The position numbers and the translations under genes are program-made. Positions 1-8,702 of a stretch of 64,000 bases of DNA are shown piece after piece. Under the pieces are notes generated by a model, which was not told the DNA's origin, did no database searches, and worked only from the letters and a program-made list of their open reading frames with translations. Source of the stretch: JAAXHF01 sp965242605 (GTDB taxonomy: Bacteria > Desulfobacterota > Binatia > Bin18); contig CBDESS010000004.1 of the NCBI GenBank assembly GCA_965242605.1, positions 62,001-126,000 of the forward strand. The letters are read 5' to 3'. Within the stretch, counting starts at the first letter, position 1. The number at the start of each line of letters is the position of its first letter.

Positions 1-799
1 CATGGGGCATTTCGTCCCATACCTTGAGGGTCACGTCCACATCGGACTTACGCGCCCGCTCGGCAAACCGGGTAGAATCGTCCAGCAGGGTCTCGGCGTC
101 GCCGACCTGGAGCAGCAGCGGCGGCAGGCCGGCCAGATTGGCGTGCAGCGGCGCGGCCAGCGGGTCCTTAGGGTCAGCCCCGCCCAGATACAGCTTGGCC
201 ATGCCCAGCAGCCCTTCTTTCTGGACAACCGGGTCTGCCGCGGCCCGGGTGGTCATCGACTCGCCGGTCCCCTCCATATCGACCCACGGGGAAATCCCAA
301 CGCCGGCCGCGGGCAGAGGCTTCCCCGCATCCCGAATGGCTAACAGGCTGGCCAAGGCCAGCCCGCCACCGGCCGAATCGCCGGCAATCGCAATGTTTGC
401 AGGGCTGATGCTTTGGTCAAGCAACCAGCCATAGGCTGCCACGGCATCATTAACCGGGGCCGGAAACGGATGCTCGGGAGCCAGGCGATAGTTGAGCGAC
501 AGCACCCGCGCACCGGCTGCCTTTGACAAACGCCCGGTCATATCGCGGTGGGAGCCGGCCGAGCCCATGACATAGCCGCCGCCGTGGACGTACAGAATGA
601 CCTTGTTCCCGTCCACGCCCTCGGCGACATGCCATTCGGCCGACACCCCGCCGGCCTCAACCGGGCTGCACGACACGCCGCTGGGAATCGGCGTGTCGAT
701 CATAATCGCCCGCATGGCGTTGATATCCTTTGCCGCGCCCATCTTCTCGCCCATCTCTTTGAACATGCCTAGGACCTGTTGCAGTTGTACGCTGGCCAT
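1..799 (-). CDS. Alpha/beta hydrolase, hormone-sensitive lipase (family IV) esterase, 3' end outside window
   Basis: Probable carboxylesterase that hydrolyses short-chain esters in the cytoplasm. About 266 codons are present, and the gene runs off the left edge. The oxyanion-hole motif HGGG lies near residues 72-75, and the nucleophile elbow GDSAGG is near 140-145 with Ser142. A DAETLLDD segment near residue 246 carries the likely catalytic Asp. The catalytic His lies beyond the window. The start is the ATG at 799, preceded by AAGGAGG. This motif set is typical of the bacterial HSL family; the natural substrate cannot be told. It is transcribed in the same direction as the lactonase-like gene next to it, with a gap of about 175 bases holding nothing recognised. 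Confidence 0.9.
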   Translation of the reverse strand, partial: MASVQLQQVLGMFKEMGEKMGAAKDINAMRAIMIDTPIPSGVSCSPVEAGGVSAEWHVAEGVDGNKVILYVHGGGYVMGSAGSHRDMTGRLSKAAGARVLSLNYRLAPEHPFPAPVNDAVAAYGWLLDQSISPANIAIAGDSAGGGLALASLLAIRDAGKPLPAAGVGISPWVDMEGTGESMTTRAAADPVVQKEGLLGMAKLYLGGADPKDPLAAPLHANLAGLPPLLLQVGDAETLLDDSTRFAERARKSDVDVTLKVWDEMPH

Positions 800-975
800 A
801 CCGAGCCTCCTTTGTGGTATTGAACTGTACTGTGTCTCTCCCGTATTACTCAGATGCACCCTTGTCAACTCAAGACACCGGATTTTAAGCCGGCATCGCA
901 CCGCCCGGGCCGCGAGCTGACGTGCTGGAACGGCCTGGGGCCAGATGCGCTGAGGCCGAGCGGTCCTGCGGTCTC

Positions 976-1749
976 TCAGGCCAGGGGCTCGGGCGCGTGT
1001 GGAATCTCCTTCCACTGGTCGGGGTCGTGGCCATAGATAATGGTTGCCCCCTCTCTGTCCCGCAGCGCGCGCAGCCGGCTGAGAGACTGGTACATCTCTG
1101 ACTCATCCACCGCTACCGACGGCAAGAGGTCGTAATCCATATTGCCCCGGGCATAGCACGCATCCCCGGTCAGCACGAGTTCTGTGCCCTTGCTGACCTT
1201 GACCCGCAGCGACTGATGGCCGGGGGTGTGGCCGTGGGTGGGAATGATCACCAGGCTGCCATCGCCAAAAATATCGTGTTCGCCGTCCACCGCCTGGTAG
1301 TTGAGCGGATGGTCATAGTCCTGGGGGTCAAACAGAGCTTTGGCCCGCAGCTCGGGGTCCTTGGCAGCGTCGAGTTCCTTTTTCTGGACCAGGAAGGTCG
1401 AAGTGGGAAAAAACTCGTTGCCGCCGGCGTGGTCAAAATGAAAGTGGGAGTTGACGACATGGCTGATATCGTCCGGGGTAAGTTTGAACTTGGATAGTTG
1501 GGTGACAATCTCCTGGCCCGGTTTGGTCCGCGACACGATCAGCTTGGACACCTCCGGGCCGAGCCGGCCAACCGGGTCGTCCATCACCGTGCAGTGGACG
1601 CCGGTGTCAAACAGGACATTGCCCTGGGGATGGGTGAGCAGATAACACGGCACCGGCACGACGAGCAGAACGCCGGTTTCCTGGTCGGGGAAGAACAGCT
1701 TGCTGTCGAGTTCAAGAAATCCGCACGGTATGGAAAAGACTTGCAGCAT
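976..1749 (-). CDS. MBL-fold hydrolase, N-acyl homoserine lactonase-like
   Basis: Metallo-beta-lactamase-fold hydrolase of 257 residues, closest in layout to the AHL lactonase (AiiA/AttM) group. The zinc motif HxHxDH reads HFHFDH at residues 102-107. A later HTPGH, GDACY and YGHDP supply the remaining metal ligands in the usual order. I chose the ATG at 1749 because AAGGAGGG sits just upstream; a longer frame to 1833 has no such site. If it is a true lactonase it would open homoserine lactone signals, but related enzymes act on other lactones and esters, so the substrate is inference. It is divergent from the porin gene at 1874, and the 124 bases between them must hold both promoters. Confidence 0.85.
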   Translation of the reverse strand: MLQVFSIPCGFLELDSKLFFPDQETGVLLVVPVPCYLLTHPQGNVLFDTGVHCTVMDDPVGRLGPEVSKLIVSRTKPGQEIVTQLSKFKLTPDDISHVVNSHFHFDHAGGNEFFPTSTFLVQKKELDAAKDPELRAKALFDPQDYDHPLNYQAVDGEHDIFGDGSLVIIPTHGHTPGHQSLRVKVSKGTELVLTGDACYARGNMDYDLLPSVAVDESEMYQSLSRLRALRDREGATIIYGHDPDQWKEIPHAPEPLA

Positions 1750-1873
1750 CAGGATACCCTCCTTGCCCTCCATCACGGCACGAATCGCCGGCAAGGTCCA
1801 GGCACGCCAGCCCGTATTGAACTCGCGGGGCATCTGGCATAGGATAGCTGCTCTTCAGACCTGGAGGTGACAG

Positions 1874-3490
1874 ATGCGCCATTGGAAGTACTGCAACAGA
1901 GTGGCCGATTTTCTTCGCTGTTCAGCCCGGACAGGAGTGCTGGGGCGGATACTGCCGTGTGTCATCGGCCTCCTGCTCGCCGCCCAACCCCTCCAGGCCA
2001 GCCAGCTCGGCGTGCCGGCCAGCAGCCCGAGCGACGGAGGGCTGGGTGGCAATACGGTCGCGATGCCGATAAACGCCAGCACCGCCCTGTTCAATAACCC
2101 GGCCCAACTCATCCTGCTGCCCCCCTCTTTCTCGAATGGCCTGATGGCCCTGCGTTTTCACCCCAGCTATACAAGCCCGTCCGGCTATGACAGTACCAGC
2201 CGAGAACTGCCGTTGGCACCCAATTTTGGCTATGTGACAGACGCCTTTGGGCCGTTTCGGTTCGCCATCGGTGCCTACGGTTCGCTGGGCTTTATGTTCA
2301 ACCATCGGGCCGACCCGGCCCGCGGCGTGCTGAATAACTTCTTTACCGAGCTGGCCTCTGCGTCCCTGGCTCCGTCAATCGCCTACTCGGTAGGGCCGAA
2401 TCTGCACCTCGGCGTATCCCTCAACCCGACCTATGGCCGGCTGAAATTCAAGACCCCCAGCCCGGTCGGCCGCCTGGACGTCGACGCCCGTGGACCCGGG
2501 GTCTTTGGCACGCTCGGCCTGCTCTACCAGCCGACCGATACACTGAATCTGGGCCTCACCTATAAGACGCCGGGCAATATCTGGATGTTTGGCAACGCCC
2601 GCGTCGCCGGCAGGGGCGATGACAGCACGGTGTCGTTCAAAATCCCCCAGAATGTGAAGCTCGGCTTTACCTATCGGCTGACCGACCGGGTAACGTTGAC
2701 CGGCCAGGGGAGTTGGACCCAGTACTCGGTGTTTGAAGACAGCAACCTGCGTTTTCGCAAGCGCTCGTTTCTGAACAGCCCCGCGGTCAGGGACGCCAAA
2801 GACCGCTGGCGGCTCGGGGCCGGTGTGCAGGTCGAAATCATGCGCGGGGTCAAATTCCGGGTCGGCTTCTCATATGAACCCTGGGCGATCAAGGACGCTG
2901 CCCTGACCCCGACCCTGGCCGATACGACCGACTATCTGTTTCCTATGGGCCTGGCGATTGAGCGGGGCGGCTGGCAGATTGATCTCGGCGGCGGCCTTTC
3001 ACATACCGAGCCACGCAGGGCGGACCAGAAGGAGAATCCGTTTTTTGCCGGCCGCTATTCGCTGGACCTAGTGGTCTTTGGTATTCAGGTGACCCGCCTC
3101 TTTGACGGCCCGCCGATTATTCCAGGGACGGAGAGCCGGCGGGCTGCCCCGGCACGCTACGCCGGCGTCCCGGACATCTACGCCACGATTTCTGAGGGCC
3201 GGGCCGAGACGGTGCTAGGCACGCTCATCGGCCGCCTGTCGGCAGACCAGTGTCACGATCTCAGCCCACTCTACCGGGCTGTGCCGGGCTGTACCTTCGG
3301 CATTGAAGTCGTCGGTTTTGTCGGAAACCACCCGCCGCAATACGCGGCACTGGATGACGGCTTGACACACAACGGGCAACTCCCACCTGCCGCCAGCGAG
3401 GCGACTCTCGACAGCCTGCTCAAACGCCTGACCGCCATACAGTGCCGTAATCGGGCCACCGGCCAGCCGCCTCTTCCCGGCTGCGGCTAA
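1874..3490 (+). CDS. FadL/TodX-family outer membrane transport protein
   Basis: Outer-membrane beta-barrel of 538 residues for uptake of hydrophobic compounds (long-chain fatty acids or aromatics). The N terminus has a basic stretch, a hydrophobic core near residues 27-42 and a probable signal-peptidase site after QAS. The plug-domain signature NNPA follows at about 74-77, as in FadL relatives. The middle is alternating-pattern strand sequence. The start at 1874 follows a strong GGAGGTGA. The last 80 or so residues are not typical barrel. They hold two copies of a short motif, R-L-x-A-x-Q-C followed about ten residues later by PGC, which looks like a duplicated disulphide-linked element. It could import substrates for the nearby esterase and GST genes; that is inference. 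Confidence 0.88.
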   Translation: MRHWKYCNRVADFLRCSARTGVLGRILPCVIGLLLAAQPLQASQLGVPASSPSDGGLGGNTVAMPINASTALFNNPAQLILLPPSFSNGLMALRFHPSYTSPSGYDSTSRELPLAPNFGYVTDAFGPFRFAIGAYGSLGFMFNHRADPARGVLNNFFTELASASLAPSIAYSVGPNLHLGVSLNPTYGRLKFKTPSPVGRLDVDARGPGVFGTLGLLYQPTDTLNLGLTYKTPGNIWMFGNARVAGRGDDSTVSFKIPQNVKLGFTYRLTDRVTLTGQGSWTQYSVFEDSNLRFRKRSFLNSPAVRDAKDRWRLGAGVQVEIMRGVKFRVGFSYEPWAIKDAALTPTLADTTDYLFPMGLAIERGGWQIDLGGGLSHTEPRRADQKENPFFAGRYSLDLVVFGIQVTRLFDGPPIIPGTESRRAAPARYAGVPDIYATISEGRAETVLGTLIGRLSADQCHDLSPLYRAVPGCTFGIEVVGFVGNHPPQYAALDDGLTHNGQLPPAASEATLDSLLKRLTAIQCRNRATGQPPLPGCG

Positions 3491-3570
3491 TTCCACCTGC
3501 GGCTCCGTATCCTGTCAAACAGGGGTTCATAAAGAGGGAGACTTGAAGTCACCCGATACCAATCAACACA

Positions 3571-3966
3571 ATGAACACCCAAGAAATCCTACAGTCTGCA
3601 ACGAAATACCTCGTCGCCCTCCCCGGTCACGTCTTTGATCTCTTAACAATATCCAAGCCCATTTCACCGGAAGCTGCTATCAATCTCGCTAAAGTCATCT
3701 CTAAATTATCTCCGCTTCTTGGCAATCTTATTGAATTCCATACTGTAGAATTTCTCAACGATCGGGATGAATACCGAGGCCTAGGAAAATGGAAGAGACA
3801 AGACCCTGGATTTCCAGATGCAGTATTTGTCAGTTCAGTCTCTCCATCGCCAGGTTTTGAGATCAAGGCATGGTTTCCGCTGGCCACGGAGATTACCGCT
3901 CGTTTCAAGGATAGCCAAAACCGTTTCGCGGACGATCAAACATACATCTGTTTGCTGGCTTGGCTA
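3571..3966 (+). pseudogene. Type II restriction endonuclease, 5' part only (PD-ExK nuclease)
   Basis: The reading frame from 3571 to 4110 codes for 179 residues, but only the first 131 or so look like one protein. They contain a PD-(D/E)xK catalytic core: Pro82-Asp83 followed by Glu97-Ile-Lys99. From about 3964 onward the frame reads backwards through the methyltransferase remnant on the other strand, so the true 3' end is lost. The base composition is visibly lower in GC than the flanks. I infer the nuclease half of a type II restriction-modification pair whose partner is the minus-strand methyltransferase piece it now abuts. It is unlikely to be functional. The exact type II family is not recognised. 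Confidence 0.65.
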
Positions 3967-4585
3967 CCCCAAAGGCTCATTTATGGAAAACCCCATATCT
4001 TTGCTTCTGAGGGCAGGACGATCCCAAACATTGGTAAAGCCGTGCGGGCAATTGAATTTAGAGCGCAGCCGTCCCCACTCCGCTGTTGTAGCAGGCAGCT
4101 TCCCGTCTAACGAAAAATACGGCCTCCCCTCTGGATTCCCCTGAACGTTTGCATACTCCTGAAGATGTTCAAACATTTTGGGAGGCGGGTAATACCAAAG
4201 GTGACCCTGATCAAAATATTTGCGGGTGACGGCATCCTTCACGCCACAGGCTTCATTTTTCGGAATTCCAGAACCATAATGTGGTCTCAGGGGTCGCCTT
4301 TCTGGCCCACGAGGCAATATGGGCCTCAGACCATTTCGGTAGACCTAAATGGTCTGATGTATCTCCTTCGAAGCCAAGCACTCCATAGCCGCCATCCGAG
4401 ATAATCACTGTAGGAGGTGACCAATCTTTATAACAAGACAGGCTATCGCCCAAGCGAATGTCAACAAATTCGTCTTTCCAGTGCGTCGTAGGGGGAATTT
4501 TGACTTCCTTGACCGCTCGGCCCCGCCCAACCGTGCTGGTCGGTGGCAATTTTTTAGCAGAGGGAATTGAGGAAGAGGAAGTCAA
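3964..4585 (-). pseudogene. Type II DNA methyltransferase remnant with internal deletion and lost 3' end
   Basis: N4/N6-type DNA methyltransferase (N6_N4_Mtase-like) in two frames. The first part starts at a TTG at 4585 and carries the catalytic motif IV variant SDGGYG followed by GFEGD. It ends with ETTLWFWNSE near 4255. The second part, in another frame, starts with NEACGVKDA and runs to a stop at 3964. In relatives I recall, these two segments are separated by some 60-80 residues, so I infer an internal deletion rather than a simple frameshift. The AdoMet-binding motif (FxGxG) expected in the 3' part is missing. The gene converges on the endonuclease fragment with no spacer, which implies one deletion removed both 3' ends. 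Confidence 0.65.
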
Positions 4586-4700
4586 ACGTGTTTACCCGTA
4601 TGAATTTGTTTACTGCCTCGCCAAACCATTATTGGGATATTTGTCAAGTACCAAGAAGGCTTAGAGACTCTTCCTCTTCGGACGCTGGCCTGCTTCCCAA

Positions 4701-4830
4701 TCAGGTCTGATAGCCGAAGGCGGTCCAGCCGCCATTGCTGACCAGCACTTCTCCGGTCATGAAACCGGCGTCTTGGCCGACTACAAAACGCACCGCCTTG
4801 CCTCGATGGGACACTCCCGACCAACCTTGG
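4701..4830 (-). pseudogene. Short-chain dehydrogenase/reductase, C-terminal fragment
   Basis: Only the last 32 or so codons of an SDR are recognisable. They contain DAGFMTGEVL followed by NGGW, the usual C-terminal signature of FabG-like oxidoreductases, then a stop at 4701. Upstream sequence on this strand (up to about 4830) loses similarity, and no Rossmann TGxxxGxG or YxxxK is present. The fragment points away from the methyltransferase remnant at 4585 only by about 115 bases, so the defence-gene insertion and the SDR truncation may be connected. It is non-functional as seen. Confidence 0.6.
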
Positions 4831-5000
4831 GAATCACTCCGAGCAAAGTTTGAGCGGACTATATCAAAACCGTTCCGGGGCGGCCAGGGACGGACCAAAA
4901 GATTATTGAAGCGCCCGGCATGGACGCCGCCTGTGCTTCCGATTATACTGACTGGGGTGACCGACCGCGAGCCTGACCGCCACACAACAAGGGGGACGCT

Positions 5001-5647
5001 ATGTTGAAGATACTCGCTACGGTAATCCGCCGCGCCACCGTCTCGCACGACGAACTGGTCAAGGTGTGGGAAACGGTCCACGCCCCACATGTGGTCAAGA
5101 TCGCCAAGCCGGAACGCTATCGGATCACCTTTTTCGATCAACGCGAGGCCGACAATCATGGTCTGGACGGCATGGCCGAGTTGTGGTTCCGCGATACCCG
5201 GCACTACGATACGGCCATAGGCCGCAACGCTCCGCCCGAAATTATGGACGACCGTTTTAGCGACTACGCCGATATCACCAAAGGGAGCTGGCTGACGGCG
5301 ACCGAACACCTCAACGTCGATGGTCCGACCAGCCGGGCAACGACCAAGTTCAGTTTTTTGTCAAGCGTCGGGCCGGGGTTGAGCGCGCCACCCTGGACCA
5401 GTACTGGCTTGAGACCCATGCGCCCAAGGTGGCGGCCGCGGTTCGGCGCACGCCAAACGCCAGGCGCTACACCGTCAACCTGGTCGATCCGGCCAAAGAG
5501 CGGGAGTATGACGGTATCGCCCAAATCTGGCTGGACGCCGACAGTCCGAGCGCGGTCGAGCTGCTTGACCTTGAGCCGGACAACTTTACCGAGCTGGTGC
5601 AAGTGCCAGTCATGGCCCGGGGCCACGAGATTCGGATTGTGGACTGA
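5001..5647 (+). pseudogene. Tandem EthD-type dimeric alpha/beta-barrel protein, frameshifted
   Basis: Two halves of about 105 residues each resemble EthD-family ferredoxin-like barrels. The first has VWETVHAPHV near residues 22-31, and the second has YWLETHAPKV, the matching helix. The ATG at 5001 follows a GGGGGA site. Reading is correct to roughly 5320, then must shift frame to continue with QVQFFVKRRAG and on to a TGA at 5645-5647. The shift lies between about 5310 and 5355. EthD-like proteins often accompany ring-degrading or polyketide-like pathways, where some act as cyclases or assist oxygenases; no reaction can be assigned here. It leads a run of three GST-family genes and may be co-transcribed with them. 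A sequencing error would restore an intact 215-residue protein. Confidence 0.65.
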
Positions 5648-5670
5648 AACTCAGAAAGGAAGGTGCTGCT

Positions 5671-6435
5671 ATGGATTACAAAACTGTTACCGAGGCCAAA
5701 GACCTGCCCGGCCTGCGGCTGGCGCTGACCATTGGCGGGCCGGCCCCGTGGAGCCAAGCGGCCAAGAGCATACTGGAGGTCAAAAACATCCCTTATGTCC
5801 CGGTTGCCCAACACGGAGGCGAGGCCAACGCAGATCTGGTGGCCTGGACCGGACACCGCAACGCCCCGGTCGCCGTGTACGACGACGAGCCACCCCGGAC
5901 CGGCTGGTACGAAATCCTCCTCCTGGCCGAGCGGCTCGCCCCTGCCCCGTCGCTCATTCCGTCCGAGGTCAAAGACCGGGCCCTGATGATCGGCCTGTCC
6001 AACGAGCTGTGCGGCGAGCTAGGTTTTACCTGGCAGGCGCGCCATATCATGTTCGATGCCGTCCTGAAAACTCAGGGCGAGACGTTCAAGAAGTCGCCGA
6101 TGTTTTCGGCCTACGGCTACTCGGCCGACAACGCGACCGCCGCGCCGGCAAAAATCACGCCCATCCTCTACGCTCTGTCGGACCGGCTGCATGCCCAAAA
6201 TCGGGCCGGCAGCCGCTATTTTATCGGTACGCGGCTGACCGCGCTCGATCTCTACTGGGCCAATATGTCGCAGGTCATTGACCCCTACCCGCCCGACACG
6301 AACCCCATGCCGGATTTTTTTCGGACCCTGTGGGCACCGGTCCGTGCCGCGGTCGAGTCGGCGATTGATCCAGTTCTCATTGAGCACCGAGACTTCATCT
6401 TTGAGCAGCACCTCAGCCTGCCACTCGACTTCTGA
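5671..6435 (+). CDS. Glutathione S-transferase family protein
   Basis: Protein of 254 residues with an N-terminal thioredoxin-like part (a beta-alpha-beta start, with APVAVYDDE near the cis-Pro position) and an all-alpha C-terminal part ending in a probable helix H6 region, ALDLYWANM. It lacks a clear Ser, Cys or Tyr catalytic motif near the N terminus; the segment PAPWSQAAK takes its place. The start follows AGAAAGGAGG-like sequence. GSTs conjugate glutathione to electrophiles or cleave ether bonds. Three different GST-type genes in a row, with short gaps of 27 and 16 bases, suggest an operon for one detoxification or degradation route. The assignment to the fold is good; the reaction is unknown. 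Confidence 0.72.
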   Translation: MDYKTVTEAKDLPGLRLALTIGGPAPWSQAAKSILEVKNIPYVPVAQHGGEANADLVAWTGHRNAPVAVYDDEPPRTGWYEILLLAERLAPAPSLIPSEVKDRALMIGLSNELCGELGFTWQARHIMFDAVLKTQGETFKKSPMFSAYGYSADNATAAPAKITPILYALSDRLHAQNRAGSRYFIGTRLTALDLYWANMSQVIDPYPPDTNPMPDFFRTLWAPVRAAVESAIDPVLIEHRDFIFEQHLSLPLDF

Positions 6436-6462
6436 CCCAGCCTGCTACAGAAAGGACACCGC

Positions 6463-7461
6463 ATGGCCGACCAGTATCGTATCTTTGGTGCCGAACTCTC
6501 GCCCTACTCGGTCAAGGTCCGTTCGTACTGCCGCTATAAAGATATCCCCCACCAATGGATTATCCGCAGTGCAGCGGTACAGGACGAGTACAACACCTAC
6601 GCCAAGCTCCCGATCATTCCGCTGCTTGTCACCCCCCAGGACACGGGCATTCAGGACTCAACCCCGATCATCGAACAGATCGAAGCCCTCTACCCCCAGC
6701 CTGCCATCCACCCCCCCGACCCCGTCACCAGCTTTCTCTCGGTCCTGATTGAAGAGTTTGGCGACGAATGGGGCAACAAATGGATGTTTCACTACCGCTG
6801 GGCGCGTGAGGTCGATCAGCTCAGCTCGGCCGGTCGGATCGCCCGCATGATGCTGCCTACGGCAGACGCTACACAGCACGCCCAGATGGTCGCCCAAGTC
6901 CGAGACCGCATGGTCAAGCGGGTCTGGTTTGTGGGCTCGAACGCGCAGACAGCACCCCAGATTGAGGAGTCCTTTTGCGAGGCGATTGAGCAACTTGAAG
7001 CCCATCTCAGCCGACGCTCCTACCTGTTCGGGGGCCGGCCGTCGTTCGGCGACCTCGGCCTGTGGGGGCAGCTCTATAACGCCTGGACCGATCCGACCCC
7101 GGGCGCGTTTGTGGAGGGCCGCGCCCCGCATGTCCTGACCTGGGTGCAGCGCATGCTGTGGCCGCGGGCCGAGGGCGACTTTGAGCCCTGGTCAAGCCTG
7201 GAGCCAACGCTGCTGCCGTTTCTGGAACGGCAGGTCGGTGCCCGATTTCTGCCCTGGACCCTGGCCAACGCCCGGGCGCTCGCCACCGGCCAGGAGGAGT
7301 TCAGCGTCGAGCTGAACGGTCGCACCTGGACCCAGAAGCCCCAGAAATATCACGCCAAATCCTTCCAAGCGCTGCGTGACAAATACGCTGCGGTAGCCGA
7401 CACAAGCGAGCTGAACCCGATCCTGAAGCGGGCCGGCTGCCTGACCGGCCTGCAAGGCTAA
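6463..7461 (+). CDS. Glutathione S-transferase N-terminal domain protein, long form
   Basis: Protein of 332 residues, about 100 longer than a usual GST. The N-terminal thioredoxin fold is clear: SPYSVKVR at about 13-20 at the active-site position, and DSTPI near 66-70, the glutathione-gamma-glutamyl contact preceded by a loop in place of the normal VPxL. The C-terminal helical domain includes a typical motif (SFGDLGLWGQL, N-capping box region). The last 100 residues are an extension of unknown role. The start at 6463 has AGAAAGGA upstream. It sits between two other GST-family genes in the same direction, so joint expression is likely. Substrate unknown. Confidence 0.78.
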   Translation: MADQYRIFGAELSPYSVKVRSYCRYKDIPHQWIIRSAAVQDEYNTYAKLPIIPLLVTPQDTGIQDSTPIIEQIEALYPQPAIHPPDPVTSFLSVLIEEFGDEWGNKWMFHYRWAREVDQLSSAGRIARMMLPTADATQHAQMVAQVRDRMVKRVWFVGSNAQTAPQIEESFCEAIEQLEAHLSRRSYLFGGRPSFGDLGLWGQLYNAWTDPTPGAFVEGRAPHVLTWVQRMLWPRAEGDFEPWSSLEPTLLPFLERQVGARFLPWTLANARALATGQEEFSVELNGRTWTQKPQKYHAKSFQALRDKYAAVADTSELNPILKRAGCLTGLQG

Positions 7462-7477
7462 TGAGGAGAAGCCGGCC

Positions 7478-8170
7478 ATGATAGACCTCTACACCGCCCC
7501 CACCCCCAACGGCCATAAAGCCTCGGTCACGCTGGAAGAACTCAGCTTGGCCTACACCGTCCACCCGGTCAATCTGGGCGACAACGAGCAGAAGCAGAAG
7601 TGGTTCCTGAAGCTGAACCCCAACGGTCGGATTCCGGTCATCGTCGATCACGCCGCGGCCGGCGGGGCCGACCTCACCGTCTTTGAGACCGGGGCGATCA
7701 TGATCTACTTGGCCGAAAAAACCGGCCGCCTACTGCCCACCGAGCCCAAAGCCCGGGCCGAGGTGCTCCAGTGGATCATGTTCCAGATGGGCGGCATCGG
7801 TCCGATGATGGGCCAGGCCAATGTCTTTTTCCGCTATTTCCCGGACAAGATTCAGCCCGCCATTGACCGCTATCAACACGAGTGTCGGCGCTTGTTCGAG
7901 GTGCTTGAGCGCCGCCTGGGCGAGAGCCAATGGCTGGGCCGCGACTACTCAATTGCCGATATTGCCAACTGGTGCTGGGTGCGGACCTACAAATGGTCGG
8001 GCGTGTCCATCGACGGCCTGCCCAACCTCAGGCGCTGGCTCGACGCTATGAAAGCCCGGCCCGCCTGCCGCCAGGGCGTCGAGGTCCCGGTCAAAATCAA
8101 GAGCCTGCTCACAGACGACAAGGCCGCCAAGGCATTTACCGAGAGCGCCCGCAAACAACTCCAAACCTGA
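7478..8170 (+). CDS. Glutathione S-transferase, YfcG/Ure2p-like
   Basis: Protein of 230 residues, normal GST length. The start TAPTPNGHK at 5-13 matches the YfcG/Ure2-like group (TxxTPNGxK), as does NPNGRIPVIVD at about 47-57. The dipeptide FETGAI follows at the glutathione-binding site where most GSTs have ES. The helical domain holds WLGRDYSIADIANW, the conserved N-capping box. Relatives have disulphide reductase and peroxidase activity with glutathione. The start has GAGGAG upstream, 16 bases after the preceding GST gene. It is the best-conserved of the three GSTs here. Confidence 0.85.
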   Translation: MIDLYTAPTPNGHKASVTLEELSLAYTVHPVNLGDNEQKQKWFLKLNPNGRIPVIVDHAAAGGADLTVFETGAIMIYLAEKTGRLLPTEPKARAEVLQWIMFQMGGIGPMMGQANVFFRYFPDKIQPAIDRYQHECRRLFEVLERRLGESQWLGRDYSIADIANWCWVRTYKWSGVSIDGLPNLRRWLDAMKARPACRQGVEVPVKIKSLLTDDKAAKAFTESARKQLQT

Positions 8171-8189
8171 CCTGAACGGAGGACAACTC

Positions 8190-8470
8190 ATGCCGGACAA
8201 ACCCATCGCCCATAGCGAAATCCTCAAGAACGCGCCCAAAAACTGGGGCCGCTGGGGGGCGGACGACGAGGTCGGCTGTCTCAATTTTCTGACCGACCAG
8301 GAGGTCTTGCGCGGCATCCGGGCGGTCAAACAGGGCAAAACCTTCATGCTCGGCGTCCCGGTCGCCTGACCCCAGGGCGACCCCCTGCACCCGATTCGCG
8401 CCCAGCCGATCCGCACCCAGACCAACGACGAAGGCTCGTATATCAGCGGCCGGGGGATTCTGATATTGAT
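8190..8470 (+). pseudogene. Cyclase family protein (KynB-like), nonsense-mutated and truncated
   Basis: The start of a putative cyclase (PF04199, related to arylformamidase KynB). NWGRWGADDEVGCLNFL at residues 18-34 is a typical N terminus. A TGA at 8367-8369 interrupts after 59 codons. The same frame continues with PQGDPLHP and family-like sequence, then loses similarity at about 8465. The metal-binding HTGTHxD motif that should come later is absent. The start has a GGAGG site and follows the GST cluster by 20 bases, so it was once the fourth gene of that operon. The truncation point is next to the methyltransferase segment that ends at 8703. Confidence 0.7.
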
Positions 8471-8702
8471 ATCTGTGTCGAGGGAATCCCCCCAACGCAA
8501 TACTTCTGTGCCCTGGCAACATGTTTGATGAAATCCTCGCGGCGTGTAAGCGTACTCAGTTTTGAAAACACCCAAGGCTATTTTCGTCAGCGCATTACCA
8601 ACGAAGGAAAAATTCTGCATGAGCGGGGATGAACTGCGAAAGGAAGTGACGTTTGGCTTGGAGAACCCCGCAAATGAACGAAAGAGGTCAAACTTCGCTG
8701 AT

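Noticed and set aside
5001..6281. Single long plus-strand reading frame of 426 codons
   Set aside because: Only the first 105 codons match EthD; the rest is out of frame with the well-supported second EthD half and the first GST gene.
8367..8369. In-frame TGA in the cyclase gene as a second selenocysteine site
   Set aside because: Family members do not, to my knowledge, have Cys here, no UxxC or CxxU is formed, and the gene is truncated shortly after. A nonsense change is simpler.
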